This document shows, in pieces, positions 29,446-38,320 of a DNA stretch of 59,852 bases. How positions within the stretch are numbered: the first letter of the stretch is position 1; each line of letters opens with the position of its first letter. The translations under genes and the position numbers were made by a program. Under the pieces are notes generated by a model. The model had not been told where the DNA came from. It made no database searches and saw only the letters and a program-made list of their open reading frames with translations. The stretch covers positions 1 through 59,852 of the forward strand of contig RHKY01000026.1 in the NCBI GenBank assembly GCA_008363385.1. Reading direction: 5' to 3'. Origin of the DNA: Acidobacteriota bacterium. Its GTDB lineage: Bacteria > Acidobacteriota > Thermoanaerobaculia > UBA5066.

Positions 29446-30126
29446 TCACGCCGCGCGAGCGGCCTGGCGCTTGATGAAGTAGTCGACCAGCTCGGAGGCC
29501 GAGTTGGACATCTCGACCTGGAACCGCTCGATCTTGTTCAGGAAGTAGTTGTAGAGCCAGACGGCCGGGATGGCGACGAAGAGGCCGATGGCCGTGCCGA
29601 CGAGGGCCTCGGCGATACCGGCCGAGACCGACCCGAGGCCGCCGGCGCCGGAGGCCGCCATGCCGCGGAACGCGTTGATGATGCCGATGACCGTCGCGAG
29701 GAGGCCGATGAAGGGGGCCGTCGTCGCGATGGTGGCGAGGCCGCCGAGGCCGCGCTTCATCTCGGCCGTGGTCATCATCGTGGCGCGCTGGATCGCCCGC
29801 TCCGCCGCCGCGACGACGTCGTGGCCGGAGATCGAGCCGCCGTGCGCCTCGTAGGCGAACTCGAGGAGGCCCGCCGAGACGACCTTGCCGACGTGGCTGA
29901 ACTTGTACTTCTTGGAGAGGTCGATCGCCTCCTTCAGCTTCTCCTGCTTCAGGAGCGGCGCGATCTCGAGGGCGAAGCGGACGGACTGCTTCTTCGCCTT
30001 CCCGAAGTTCCACCAGCGCTCGATGGAGAGGCCGAGGGAGTAGACGGACATGAAGGCGAGCAGGACCGTGATCACCTTCACCAGGGGGGTCATCGTGGCC
30101 CAGATGGCGCCGACTGTGAATTCCAT
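29446..30126 (-). CDS. exbB: ExbB/TolQ/MotA-family proton channel protein
   Basis: This 226-residue protein has three membrane helices (about 15-35, 122-145 and 165-190), with the long cytoplasmic loop between the first two, as in ExbB. The family segment GLLATVIGIINAFRGMA is present. ExbB pentamers surround ExbD and convert proton flow into movement of TonB. It lies 80 bases after tonB. A 162-base GC-rich gap separates it from the first exbD. Confidence 0.92.
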   Translation of the reverse strand: MEFTVGAIWATMTPLVKVITVLLAFMSVYSLGLSIERWWNFGKAKKQSVRFALEIAPLLKQEKLKEAIDLSKKYKFSHVGKVVSAGLLEFAYEAHGGSISGHDVVAAAERAIQRATMMTTAEMKRGLGGLATIATTAPFIGLLATVIGIINAFRGMAASGAGGLGSVSAGIAEALVGTAIGLFVAIPAVWLYNYFLNKIERFQVEMSNSASELVDYFIKRQAARAA

Positions 30127-30206
30127 GGGGCGACTTCCTCCTTATCGCTTTCTTCGACTGTCTCGTGGCCGCTCGCGGTCGATGGGAACCCGGCTCGCTC
30201 CGCGCG

Positions 30207-30944
30207 CTACTGCAGCTTGAACGTGACCGTGACCGTCAGGTAGACCGGGACGGGGCGCCCGTTGAACGTGGCGGCCTTGTACCGCCACTGCGACACGGCG
30301 CGCATCGCCGCGTTGTCCAGCAGGGGGTTGATGCCCCGGAGGATCCTCACCGAGTCGACGTTCCCCTCCTTGGTGATGATCGCCTCGAGGATCACGATTC
30401 CCTGCATCCGGGCCTTGCGCGCCGCCTCGGGGTACTGCGGCTGGACGCGCGAGATCTCGACGGGCTCCTTGACCTCGCCGCCGACCCGCATCGGCTCCTC
30501 GATCTCGGTCTGCCCGCCGAGGACGCCCCCCGGGACGCCGCCGAGGACTCCGCCGACCGTTCCGCCCGGCACGCCGCCCTCGACGCCGCCCTCGACGCCG
30601 CCCTCGCCGCCCGAGTCGTCGACCGGGGCTTCCGTGGGGGGCGGCAGGACGTCCGGGACGACGATCGGCGCCGCCAGCGACGTCTGCTTCACGGGCTCCA
30701 CCTTCGGGGCCGCCTTCGGGGCGGCGGCCTTCGGCGGCGGCGGTGGCGGCGGCGGCGGCGGGGCCGCGGCCGCGTAGAACGTCACCGGGATCGGCGGCTC
30801 GGGGATGTCCTCGATGTACCACATCGAGGCCGCCAGGGCCGTCCCGATCACCAGGGCGTGGACGAGGATCGACACCGGCACGGAGAGCCAGCGCTTGGCG
30901 CTCTGCTTCTGGTGGGCCGATTCGATGAGCGAGGTCTCGAACAT
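30207..30944 (-). CDS. tonB: TonB energy-transducing protein with Gly-rich linker
   Basis: This 245-residue TonB starts at MFETSL. It has a membrane helix at about 22-42, a run of ten prolines (62-71), an Ala/Lys/Pro segment, then a Gly-rich stretch (112-144; GGVEGG/GGVPGG repeats). The C-terminal TonB domain (about 163-245) contains QPQYPEAARKARMQG and ends in a beta strand. TonB passes energy from ExbB/ExbD to outer-membrane receptors. The glycine stretch, where Pro/Lys spacers are usual, is notable. The start has GGAG upstream. Confidence 0.92.
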   Translation of the reverse strand: MFETSLIESAHQKQSAKRWLSVPVSILVHALVIGTALAASMWYIEDIPEPPIPVTFYAAAAPPPPPPPPPPKAAAPKAAPKVEPVKQTSLAAPIVVPDVLPPPTEAPVDDSGGEGGVEGGVEGGVPGGTVGGVLGGVPGGVLGGQTEIEEPMRVGGEVKEPVEISRVQPQYPEAARKARMQGIVILEAIITKEGNVDSVRILRGINPLLDNAAMRAVSQWRYKAATFNGRPVPVYLTVTVTFKLQ

Positions 30945-30963
30945 GGTCGTCTCCGGCGGGGCG

Positions 30964-31857
30964 CTACAGCGCCTCGAGCGGGTTCTTGGCGGCGGCCTCC
31001 TCGCGCTGCTTCTGGAGGGCACGCGCCCGCGCCTCGAGGGCCTTCTTCTGCCACTGGTCGGCCTGAGCCAAGAGCTCGGCCTTCTTCGCTTCGTCGGCCT
31101 CCAGCTTGGCGTACTCGCGGTACATCAGGTTGATGTAGACCATCGCCTCGAAGTAGTCGACCTTCAGCTCGCTGGCCTTCTGCAGGGCCTGCATGCCGGC
31201 GTCGACGAGAACCCGGCGCGCCTCGGGAGTCATCTCCTCCTCCGGCGTGTTCCGCGCCTTCTCCCAGTACGTGACGCCCATCGTGTAGAAGACCTCGGCG
31301 TTCGTCGGCTCGAGCTCCGAGCGCTTCTTCTGCCAGACCATCGACTGCTCGAAGTCGCCCTTCTTGGCGTAGAGCATGGCGATGGTCTGGACGGCCTGGG
31401 TGTCCGACGGGTGGTTCTGGTTCCAGTCCTTGAAGTACTGGATCGCGTCGTCGAACATCTGGGCGTTCATGTACGTCGTGACCAGGTACTTGGCGGCCTT
31501 GTCGTCGTCCGGCCTCGCCGCCAGGTACGTCTTGAAGTGCTTGATGGCGTTCTCGAGCGCGCGCTTGTCCTTCTCGTGCGTGGACCCGGGGTTGTAGAGG
31601 GCCATGTTCCCCATCGCCACGAACTTGTGGAGGCGGACCTCCTCGGGGTCGAGGGTCTGCGCCTCCTCGTACTTCTTCAGCGCGTCCTCGTAGAGCTGCT
31701 CCTTGAAGTAGGCGTTCCCCTCCCGGATCAGCTGCTTGGACTTGAACTTGTTGCAGCCCGAGACCGCGACGGACAGGGCCAGGAGGACCGCGAACCGGGC
31801 CCAACGGCCCCGGGCGGTCGCCGCCCGTCCCCGCCCCGACTCGACTGTGGCCGTCAT
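30964..31857 (-). CDS. TPR lipoprotein heading the TonB operon
   Basis: This 297-residue protein has a lipoprotein signal with lipobox VSGC (Cys35), several TPR repeats through residues 40-270 and a charged helical tail. AAAGGAG lies eight bases before the ATG at 31857 and decides that start over an in-frame ATG at 31887. It is the first gene of the operon and ends 19 bases before tonB. A scaffold role in the TonB system is inferred from position only. Confidence 0.85.
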   Translation of the reverse strand: MTATVESGRGRAATARGRWARFAVLLALSVAVSGCNKFKSKQLIREGNAYFKEQLYEDALKKYEEAQTLDPEEVRLHKFVAMGNMALYNPGSTHEKDKRALENAIKHFKTYLAARPDDDKAAKYLVTTYMNAQMFDDAIQYFKDWNQNHPSDTQAVQTIAMLYAKKGDFEQSMVWQKKRSELEPTNAEVFYTMGVTYWEKARNTPEEEMTPEARRVLVDAGMQALQKASELKVDYFEAMVYINLMYREYAKLEADEAKKAELLAQADQWQKKALEARARALQKQREEAAAKNPLEAL

Positions 31858-31880
31858 CACGCGCACTCCTTTCGAGGCCA

Positions 31881-31909
31881 TCCTCACCTTGGAGACGTAG
31901 ATCCGTCAA
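31881..31909 (-). promoter_or_regulatory. Possible promoter of the TonB operon
   Basis: The minus strand reads TTGACG, then 17 bases, then TGAGGA, before the ATG at 31857. The -35 is good; the -10 is weak. Confidence 0.3.
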
Positions 31910-31993
31910 TGAGCCGTTCGGTTCCCGAAAGTGCTGCGACCGTCCCGCCCGGACCCGGACGGCGGCGGGTCTCCCTCGTGTGCGGGAGCAGGA

Positions 31994-32596
31994 TCACGGG
32001 GCTCCCGCCGCACGGGGGGCGGCCGGGCCGGGGGCCACGACGCCGCCCGAGACGACCAGCTTCAGGCCCTCCTCGATGGAGAGGCCCGGGTCCTCGAGCT
32101 CTCCTGCGGGGACCACGAGGACGAAGCCGCTGGTCGGGTTGATGGCCGCCGGGACGAAGACGGTCGCCATCCTCTGCTGGGACGGGCCGATACCGTCTCC
32201 CGTGACGAACGCCAAGGCCCACGAGCCCTTCTTCGGAAATTCCACCAACACCACTCGCCGGAATGCCTCGCGTCCCCCCGGCGAAACAGCCTCTACCAGC
32301 TGCTTGACGGCCGTGTAGACCGTCCGAACGACCGGAAGATTCTCAAGGAGCCGGTCGAAAACCGCAAGAAGTTTCTTCCCGGCGAAGTTCGCCGAGAGGA
32401 GCCCGGTGAGGTAGACCACGGCGAGGGTGAGGAGCAGGCCGAGGCCGGGGATCTCCCGTCCCACCAGGAAGCGCGCCGCGGGCCGGGCGGTCCCGTCCAC
32501 CAGCTCGAAGAGGAACCGGACGACGACCGCCGTCACCACCACCGGAACGAGGACGAGGAGGCCGGCCGTCAGGTGTCGCCGGATCCGAAGCTGCAT
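31994..32596 (-). CDS. DUF502 family membrane protein
   Basis: This 200-residue protein has two N-terminal membrane helices (about 8-28 and 50-72), followed by the DUF502 core (ENLPVVRTVYTAVKQL, VVLVEFPKKGSWALAFVTG, TVFVPAAINPTSGFVLVVP). The family is widespread and has no established biochemical role. It directly follows the antiporter gene on the same strand; a TAGAAT element overlaps the antiporter's stop. Confidence 0.88.
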   Translation of the reverse strand: MQLRIRRHLTAGLLVLVPVVVTAVVVRFLFELVDGTARPAARFLVGREIPGLGLLLTLAVVYLTGLLSANFAGKKLLAVFDRLLENLPVVRTVYTAVKQLVEAVSPGGREAFRRVVLVEFPKKGSWALAFVTGDGIGPSQQRMATVFVPAAINPTSGFVLVVPAGELEDPGLSIEEGLKLVVSGGVVAPGPAAPRAAGAP

Positions 32597-32608
32597 CTGG
32601 GCGGCGGG

Positions 32609-32614
32609 ATTCTA
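32609..32614 (-). promoter_or_regulatory. -10-like TAGAAT overlapping the antiporter stop codon
   Basis: TAGAAT on the minus strand starts on the TAG stop of the antiporter gene and ends 12 bases before the DUF502 ATG. Confidence 0.35.
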
Positions 32615-33850
32615 CGGGGAGCCGGGCCGGAAGAACAGGACGGTGACGAGGCCGAACAGCGGGAGGAGCACGAGGGCGGCGAAGCCCATGTAGCCGAAGA
32701 AGCTCGGCATCCGCACCCCCCGGCGCTCGGCGATCCCCCGGACGAGGAAGTTCGGCCCGTTGCCGATGTACGTCATGGCGCCGAAGAGGACGGCGCCGGC
32801 CGAGACGGCGGCCAGCGCCTCCGCGGGCGCGCCCGCCACCTCCGGGCGACCCAGCCCCTGCGCCAGGGCCAGGAAGGCCGCGTAGGTGGGGGCGTTGTCG
32901 AGGAAGGAGGAGAGGGCGCCGGTGGCCCAGAAGAACTGCCACGGCTCGGTCACGCCCAGCGTCGGCGCCCGCTCGGAGAGGATGGCCAGCGCCGGCTCCA
33001 TCGCGACGAAGATGCCGGCGAACAGGGCCGCCACCTCCAGGATCGGGCCCCACGAGTACCGCGTCTCGCTCCTGAGCCCCCGCGGGGTGACGACGAAGGA
33101 GAGCGCCGCCAGGGAGACGTAGGCGCCTTCCCGGAAGGGGGAGCGGAGGAGGGCCGTCGCCGCCACGACCGCGGCGAGGAGCAGGAGGTTCCCGCCGCCC
33201 CGCAGGCGGAGCGGCTCGCGCTCCATGGCGTCCTGCAGGCGGGCGGCCATCGGCTCCCGCCGGTAGTGCCAGGAGTCGACGGCGACGTAGACGAGGAGCA
33301 GGGCGCCGACGACGAGGACCCAGATCGGGAAGAGGCGGAGCGTCCAGAGGAACGGCACGCCCCGGAGGTAGCCGATGAACAGCGGCGGGTCGCCCAGGGG
33401 CGTCAGGAGGCCGCCGGCGTTGGAGACGAGGAGGATGAAGAAGCAGACCGAGTGGACCGACCGCGTCCGCTCGGCGTTCGTCGACAGGAGCGGGCGGATC
33501 GTCAGCATCGAGGCCCCGGTCGTCCCGATGAAGGACGCCAGCGCCGCGCCGAGGAGGAGGATCCCGGCGTTCGTCAGCGGCGTGGCGCGGAGGTCCCCGT
33601 CCAGGACGATGCCCGAGCTGACGACGTAAAGGGCCCCCAGCATCAGGATGAAGGAGCCGTACTCGTGCAGGACCGCCCCGAGCGTCGCGGGCTCGTGGGC
33701 GAGGAGACGGACGAGGACGGGCGCGGAGCACGCGGCCGCGACGGCCGCCTGGAACCAGAGCCGCTCCCAGAGCCGGGGGAGCGCGAGGGGGAAGACGGCG
33801 ATGGCCAGGAGGAGGAGGGCGAACGGGACGGCCCACCCGAGAGGTGTCAT
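32612..33850 (-). CDS. NhaD/ArsB-type sodium:proton antiporter
   Basis: This integral membrane protein of 412 residues has about 11 helices and belongs to the ion-transporter superfamily that includes NhaD and CitMHS. Characteristic segments are GTTGASMLTIRPLL, NAGGLLTPLGDPPLFIGYLRG and the re-entrant SSFLDNAPTYAAF. NhaD-like members exchange Na+ or Li+ for H+; substrate assignment here is by similarity only. It diverges from the VWA gene across a 37-base gap. Confidence 0.85.
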   Translation of the reverse strand: MTPLGWAVPFALLLLAIAVFPLALPRLWERLWFQAAVAAACSAPVLVRLLAHEPATLGAVLHEYGSFILMLGALYVVSSGIVLDGDLRATPLTNAGILLLGAALASFIGTTGASMLTIRPLLSTNAERTRSVHSVCFFILLVSNAGGLLTPLGDPPLFIGYLRGVPFLWTLRLFPIWVLVVGALLLVYVAVDSWHYRREPMAARLQDAMEREPLRLRGGGNLLLLAAVVAATALLRSPFREGAYVSLAALSFVVTPRGLRSETRYSWGPILEVAALFAGIFVAMEPALAILSERAPTLGVTEPWQFFWATGALSSFLDNAPTYAAFLALAQGLGRPEVAGAPAEALAAVSAGAVLFGAMTYIGNGPNFLVRGIAERRGVRMPSFFGYMGFAALVLLPLFGLVTVLFFRPGSP

Positions 33851-33859
33851 CGGCCGGGG

Positions 33860-33865
33860 AGGATA
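33860..33865 (-). promoter_or_regulatory. Candidate -10 element TATCCT for the antiporter
   Basis: TATCCT on the minus strand ends nine bases before the ATG at 33850, inside the 37-base divergent gap. Confidence 0.35.
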
Positions 33866-33875
33866 GCCTCACCCG

Positions 33876-33881
33876 TAGAAT
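33876..33881 (+). promoter_or_regulatory. Candidate -10 element TAGAAT for the VWA gene
   Basis: TAGAAT ends six bases before the GTG at 33888, with no room for a ribosome-binding site. The -35 region would lie in the opposite gene's start. Confidence 0.45.
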
Positions 33882-33887
33882 CCGGTC

Positions 33888-35627
33888 GTGACGAACGCGA
33901 CCTGCCGACGCCCTGCCGTGGCGGCCCTCCTGGCCGCCCTCTTGGTCCCCCCGGCCGCCCCGACCGGGGCGGCCGAGACGAAGCCGACCCCCGTGGGTCC
34001 CCTGAGGCCGCTGGTCCGCAGCGTCGACGTGACCGTCACGAACATCGACGTCGTCGTGACCGACTCGAAGGGGAACCGGGTGACGGGCCTCCGGAAGGAG
34101 GACTTCGAGGTGGTCGAGGACGGCGCCAAGCAGCCCGTGACGAACTTCTACGCGGTCGAGGGGGGGGCCCTGACCGTGATCGGCGACGAGCCGGTCCCCC
34201 CGGCCCCCACGCCCGTCCCGATGGCGCCGCCCGCTTCCCCCCCCGCCGAGGCGCCCGCCTCCGCCCAGAAGACCTGGATCGTGATCTTCGTCGACAACCT
34301 GAACCTGACGCCCTTCAACCGGAACCGGATCCTGAAGAACGTCCAGGGCTGGGTCCGGGGGTCGGTGAAGGGGAACGTCGAGGCGATGGTCGTGACGTGG
34401 GACCGGTCGCTGAAGGTGCGGCGGAAGTTCACGAACGACGGCCGCGACGTGGCCGACGTCCTCGGGCAGCTGGAAGAGGTCTCCGCCCTCCGGGTGGCGA
34501 CCCTCTCCGAGCGCAAGGACCTGCTCCAGGCCATCGACGACTCCGTCTCCGAGGAGCAGGCGGTGGGCAAGGCCCGCCAGTACGCCCTCTCGCTGAAGAA
34601 CGACCTGGAGTTCACGCTCGACGCCCTCCGGTCCACGATCAACCAGCTGGCCGGTATCGAGGGGAGGAAGATCCTCCTGCACGTCTCCGAGGGGCTCCCG
34701 CAGTCGCCGGGGGCCGAGCTCTGGAAGTACATCCAGGACCGCTTCCGCTCGATGTCGACGCCCACCCAGGGGTTCGAGTTCGACCGGACGACCGGCTACA
34801 TCGGGATCGTCCAGGCGGCCAACGCCGCCGGCGTGACGATCTACGGGATCGACGCCTCCGGCCTGACCGTGGACTCGGGCGTCACGGCCGAGAGCCGGGC
34901 CACCACCGCCCGGGTCGACAGCTTCGTCGAGCGGACGAACCTGCAGTCGATGATCTCGCTCCTGTCGGAGGAGACGGGCGGGCAGGCGATCCTGAACAAG
35001 AACGACGTGACCCTCGCGCTGAAGGAGATCGAGAAGGACTACACGTCGTACTACTCGATCGGCTACCGGAGCCTCCGGCCCGGCGTCGACCGCCCCCACA
35101 AGGTCGAGGTCACGGTGAAGCGCAAGGGCCTCAAGGCCCGGGCCCGGCGGAGCTACCTCGAGAAGAGCCCGGAGACCCGCGTCCAGGAGGCGACGATCTC
35201 GGCCCTCTACTTTCCGCGGGACGACAACCCGCTCGCCGTCGGCGTGGAGATCGGCACGCCGGTGCCCGCCGACCGCCAGAACTACATCGTCCCGATGACG
35301 ATCCGCGTCCCGTACGCCCGGATCACGCTCCTCCCCGAGGGGGCCAAGGCCCGCGGCCGGCTCATCTTCTACTTCATGGTCCTCGACGCGGCGGGCAAGA
35401 CCTCCGACCTGGCCACGCAGCCGGCGCCCATCGAGGTCGACGCCGCCAAGCTCGAGTCGCTGGCGCGGAAGGACTACGTCTACGACGTGAAGCTCGTCAT
35501 GATCCCCGGCGGCCAGCGGATCTCGCTGGCGGTGAGGGACGAGGTGACGAACACGGTCAGCTACCAGCAGCGCAGCATCTTCATCTCCGCCCTGGGGCCA
35601 GAGTCCAGAGGCTCCAAGGCGCGCTGA
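33888..35627 (+). CDS. Exported VWA-related protein of the acidobacterial type
   Basis: This 579-residue protein has a signal peptide (residues 1-28) and a beta domain with the family's VVVTDSKGNRVTGLRKEDF and EDGAKQPV. A Pro/Ala linker, a VWA-like domain (about 128-330) and a C-terminal beta domain follow. The family is a large paralogous group in Acidobacteriota, of unknown role. Where VWA domains have the metal site DxSxS, this one reads FVDNLNLT (Asp136), so metal-dependent ligand binding is doubtful. It heads a plus-strand run with the glycosyltransferase six bases later. Confidence 0.85.
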   Translation: MTNATCRRPAVAALLAALLVPPAAPTGAAETKPTPVGPLRPLVRSVDVTVTNIDVVVTDSKGNRVTGLRKEDFEVVEDGAKQPVTNFYAVEGGALTVIGDEPVPPAPTPVPMAPPASPPAEAPASAQKTWIVIFVDNLNLTPFNRNRILKNVQGWVRGSVKGNVEAMVVTWDRSLKVRRKFTNDGRDVADVLGQLEEVSALRVATLSERKDLLQAIDDSVSEEQAVGKARQYALSLKNDLEFTLDALRSTINQLAGIEGRKILLHVSEGLPQSPGAELWKYIQDRFRSMSTPTQGFEFDRTTGYIGIVQAANAAGVTIYGIDASGLTVDSGVTAESRATTARVDSFVERTNLQSMISLLSEETGGQAILNKNDVTLALKEIEKDYTSYYSIGYRSLRPGVDRPHKVEVTVKRKGLKARARRSYLEKSPETRVQEATISALYFPRDDNPLAVGVEIGTPVPADRQNYIVPMTIRVPYARITLLPEGAKARGRLIFYFMVLDAAGKTSDLATQPAPIEVDAAKLESLARKDYVYDVKLVMIPGGQRISLAVRDEVTNTVSYQQRSIFISALGPESRGSKAR

Positions 35628-35633
35628 GGGGGC

Positions 35634-36305
35634 GTGGACCGGCGGCTCGTCCTGTTCGCCCGCGAGCCGGTCGCCGGCCGCGTGAAGACGCGGCTCGCCC
35701 TCTCGATCGGGGCCCCGGCGGCCTGCCGGCTCTACGGGGCGATGCTGGAGGACCTCGCCGGCCAGCTCCCGTCGCCCGCCGAGTGGCAGGCCGTTCTCGC
35801 GCACGACGGCGCGGCTCCGGGCCCCGTCCTCGGCCGGCTCTTCGGGACGGGATGGCTCGCCGTCCCGCAGGGCGGGGGAGGCCTCGGCGAGAGGCTCGTG
35901 CGGGTCCTCGACCGGAGCGCCGCGGAGGGGGCGCGGGCGACCGTCGTCGCCGGGAGCGACGCCCCGTCCCTGACCGCGGAGCGCGTCCGCGAGGCCTTCC
36001 GGGCGCTCGGGGAGGGGGGGGCGCGGGTCGCCCTCGCCCCCTCGCCGGACGGCGGTTACTCCCTGCTGGGGGCCACGCGCGAGGTCCCGGCCTCCGCGCT
36101 CCTCGGGGACGTCCGGTGGTCGACCCCCGACGCGCGAGGGGACACGGTCGCGGCCGCCCGGGAGCTCGGCATCCCCGTCGCCCTCCTCGACGAGGTCCCG
36201 GACGTGGACACGCGCGAGGACCTCGGCCGCCTGGCCGGGATCCTCGCGGAGGCCGGTCCCGGGCGCCGCACCCGGGCGGTGCTCGCCGAGCTGGAGAGGC
36301 CGTGA
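35634..36305 (+). CDS. DUF2064 / TIGR04282-type glycosyltransferase
   Basis: This 223-residue nucleotide-sugar-transferase-like protein begins with LVLFAREPVAGRVKTRLA, the family signature, and includes GSDAPSLTAERVREAF and SPDGGYSLLGA. The family includes proteins proposed in arsenosugar synthesis and other glycosyl transfers; the substrate is unknown here. The GTG start follows the VWA gene, and the stop overlaps the next GTG (GTGA). Confidence 0.85.
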   Translation: MDRRLVLFAREPVAGRVKTRLALSIGAPAACRLYGAMLEDLAGQLPSPAEWQAVLAHDGAAPGPVLGRLFGTGWLAVPQGGGGLGERLVRVLDRSAAEGARATVVAGSDAPSLTAERVREAFRALGEGGARVALAPSPDGGYSLLGATREVPASALLGDVRWSTPDARGDTVAAARELGIPVALLDEVPDVDTREDLGRLAGILAEAGPGRRTRAVLAELERP

Positions 36306-37816
36306 GAGTCGTCTCGCCGTCCGAGTCCCGCCGGCTGGACGCCGAGGCGATCGCGTCCGGGACGCCCGGGATCCTCCTTATGGAGCGGGCGGCGGCCGCC
36401 GTGGCGCGGGAGGTCGGGCGGCTCGCCCGCGCCCGGCCCGAGCGGGCCGAGGCCCTGACGGTCCTCTGCGGCGCCGGGAACAACGGGGGGGACGGGTTCG
36501 AGGCCGCCCGCCTCCTCCTGGAGGGGGGGTGGCCGGCCGGACGGCTGACCGTCCTCTTCCTCGGCCGGCAGGACCGGCTCCCCGAGGACGCGGCGGAGAC
36601 CTTCCGGCGACTCTCCGCGCGCCACCCGGTGATCCCGGTCGTGGACGAGGCGGGGCTGGAGCCCCTGCGGCGCGCCAGCCTCGTCGTCGACGCGCTCTTC
36701 GGGACCGGGCTGACCCGTCCGCTCGAGGAGGGCAGCCTGGCGGCCCGCGCGGTCGGCGCGATCTCGACCGGGCGGGCCGCGGTGGTGGCGGTCGACGTCC
36801 CGTCCGGGCTGGACGGGGCCGTCTCCGGGATCCCGGGGCCCCACGTGAGGGCGGACGTCACGGTGACGTTCGGCTTCCCGAAGGCGGCGCACGTCCGGCT
36901 CCCGGCGGCCGGAGAGTGCGGCCGGATCGTCGTCGCCCCGATCGGGCTCCCCGGCGAAGAGGGGGGCGAGGGGCCCGAGGAGGGCGAAGCGGCGACGGCG
37001 GGGGACGTCGCGCGGCTCTTCCCGGGGCGGCCCGCCGCCTCGCACAAGGGGACGTTCGGGACCGTCCTCGTCGTCGGGGGAAGCACCGGCATGGCCGGGG
37101 CCCCGGCGCTGGCGGCACGAGCGGCCTTTCGCGCCGGAGCCGGGAAGGTGGTCGTCTCGGCGCCCGACGGCGTCCGGGCGATCGTCCACGGCCTCTGCCC
37201 CGAGGCGACGACGGCCGGCGAAGCAGAGGAGCCCGACGGGTATTCGGCGCTCGCGGTGGGCCCGGGTCTCGGGCGGGACGCCGCGGCCGTCCGGCGGTTC
37301 TCCGCGGCGCTCGGGGCGGCGGTGCCCGCGGCCTTCGACGCCGACGCCCTCAACCTCGTCGGGACCGAGCCGGAGCGCTTCGGATCCCGTCCCGCCCCGA
37401 CGGTCCTCACCCCCCACCCCGGCGAGGCCGCACGGCTCCTCGGGGTCGACACGAGGGCGATCTCCTCGGATCGGGAGGGGGCCGCGCGAGAGCTGGCCAA
37501 GAGGTCACGGGCCGTCGTCGTCCTGAAAGGGTTCCGGAGCCTCGTCGCCGGCCCCGACGGCCGCTCGACGGTCGTCCTCGCCGGGAACCCCGGGATGGCG
37601 ACCGGTGGCACGGGCGACGTCCTGACCGGGGTCGTCGCCGCGTTCCTGGCCCGGGGCCTCGGGGCGCGGGAGGCGGCCTGGGCCGGCGCCTGGCTGCACG
37701 GGGCGGCAGGGGACCTCGCCGCGGAGCGGCTCGGGGCCGAGAGCCTCTGCGCCGGCGACGTCGCCGAAGCGCTTCCGGCGGCGTGGGGGCTTCTCAAGGA
37801 GGCGCGGCTCGCTTGA
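36302..37816 (+). CDS. nnrDE: Bifunctional NAD(P)H-hydrate epimerase / ADP-dependent dehydratase
   Basis: This repair enzyme restores damaged NAD(P)HX. In 504 residues, the N-terminal YjeF_N epimerase carries GAGNNGGDGF (57-66), VDALFGTGL and VDVPSGLDG. The C-terminal carbohydrate-kinase-like dehydratase carries ASHKGTFGTVLVVGG, LTPHPGEAARLL and the catalytic GNPGMATGGTGDVLTG. The GTG start overlaps the glycosyltransferase stop. The downstream tsaE overlaps by four bases, the same pairing as yjeF-yjeE in Escherichia coli. Confidence 0.95.
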   Translation: MRVVSPSESRRLDAEAIASGTPGILLMERAAAAVAREVGRLARARPERAEALTVLCGAGNNGGDGFEAARLLLEGGWPAGRLTVLFLGRQDRLPEDAAETFRRLSARHPVIPVVDEAGLEPLRRASLVVDALFGTGLTRPLEEGSLAARAVGAISTGRAAVVAVDVPSGLDGAVSGIPGPHVRADVTVTFGFPKAAHVRLPAAGECGRIVVAPIGLPGEEGGEGPEEGEAATAGDVARLFPGRPAASHKGTFGTVLVVGGSTGMAGAPALAARAAFRAGAGKVVVSAPDGVRAIVHGLCPEATTAGEAEEPDGYSALAVGPGLGRDAAAVRRFSAALGAAVPAAFDADALNLVGTEPERFGSRPAPTVLTPHPGEAARLLGVDTRAISSDREGAARELAKRSRAVVVLKGFRSLVAGPDGRSTVVLAGNPGMATGGTGDVLTGVVAAFLARGLGAREAAWAGAWLHGAAGDLAAERLGAESLCAGDVAEALPAAWGLLKEARLA

Positions 37817-38271
37817 GCGCTCCGGCCTGGCCGCGCCGAGGGATCGAGGTCCTGTCTCCTGGCCCCCAGACGACGCGGAAGCTGGGGCTCGACCTGGCTG
37901 CGCTGACGGTTCCCGGGGACCTGGTCCTCCTGGACGGGGCTCTGGGCAGCGGCAAGACCGAGCTCGTGCGGGGCCTGGCGCAAGGGCTCGGGGCCGACCC
38001 CGACGAGGTCGCCTCTCCGACCTTCGCCCTCGTCCACGAGTACGGCCCCGCCGGGCGGCCTCCCCTCCTGGCCCACGCGGACCTCTACCGGCTCGGCGAC
38101 GAGGCCTCCCGGCGGACCCTTCCGGAGCTCGGCATCGAGGAGCTGCGCCGGGCGGGCGCCGTCGTGGCCATCGAGTGGCCCCTGCCTCCGTTCACCGGCC
38201 TCCCCGCCTGGCGCGTGACCCTCACCGACCTGGGCTCCGACCGGCGGTCCGTCCGCCTCCGCTTCGCCTGA
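37813..38271 (+). CDS. tsaE: tRNA threonylcarbamoyladenosine biosynthesis ATPase TsaE
   Basis: TsaE is the ATPase that resets the TsaBD complex making t6A on tRNAs. The 152-residue protein has Walker A GALGSGKT (42-49), the segment SPTFALVHEY and HADLYRL, and a late IEWP. The start is taken as the TTG at 37813, which overlaps the previous stop (TTGA); no ATG or GTG lies in frame before the conserved region. An intergenic hairpin repeat follows. Confidence 0.92.
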   Translation: MSAPAWPRRGIEVLSPGPQTTRKLGLDLAALTVPGDLVLLDGALGSGKTELVRGLAQGLGADPDEVASPTFALVHEYGPAGRPPLLAHADLYRLGDEASRRTLPELGIEELRRAGAVVAIEWPLPPFTGLPAWRVTLTDLGSDRRSVRLRFA

Positions 38272-38320
38272 CCCGCGCCCGGCGTCCGGCGGCGCCGTGA
38301 GCCGCCATCAAGGATCCGTC

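Noticed and set aside
32343-35804. Very long minus-strand open frame across antiporter and VWA genes
   Set aside because: It is out of frame with the clear antiporter and antisense to the VWA gene; composition is Arg/Gly/Asp-rich without domains.
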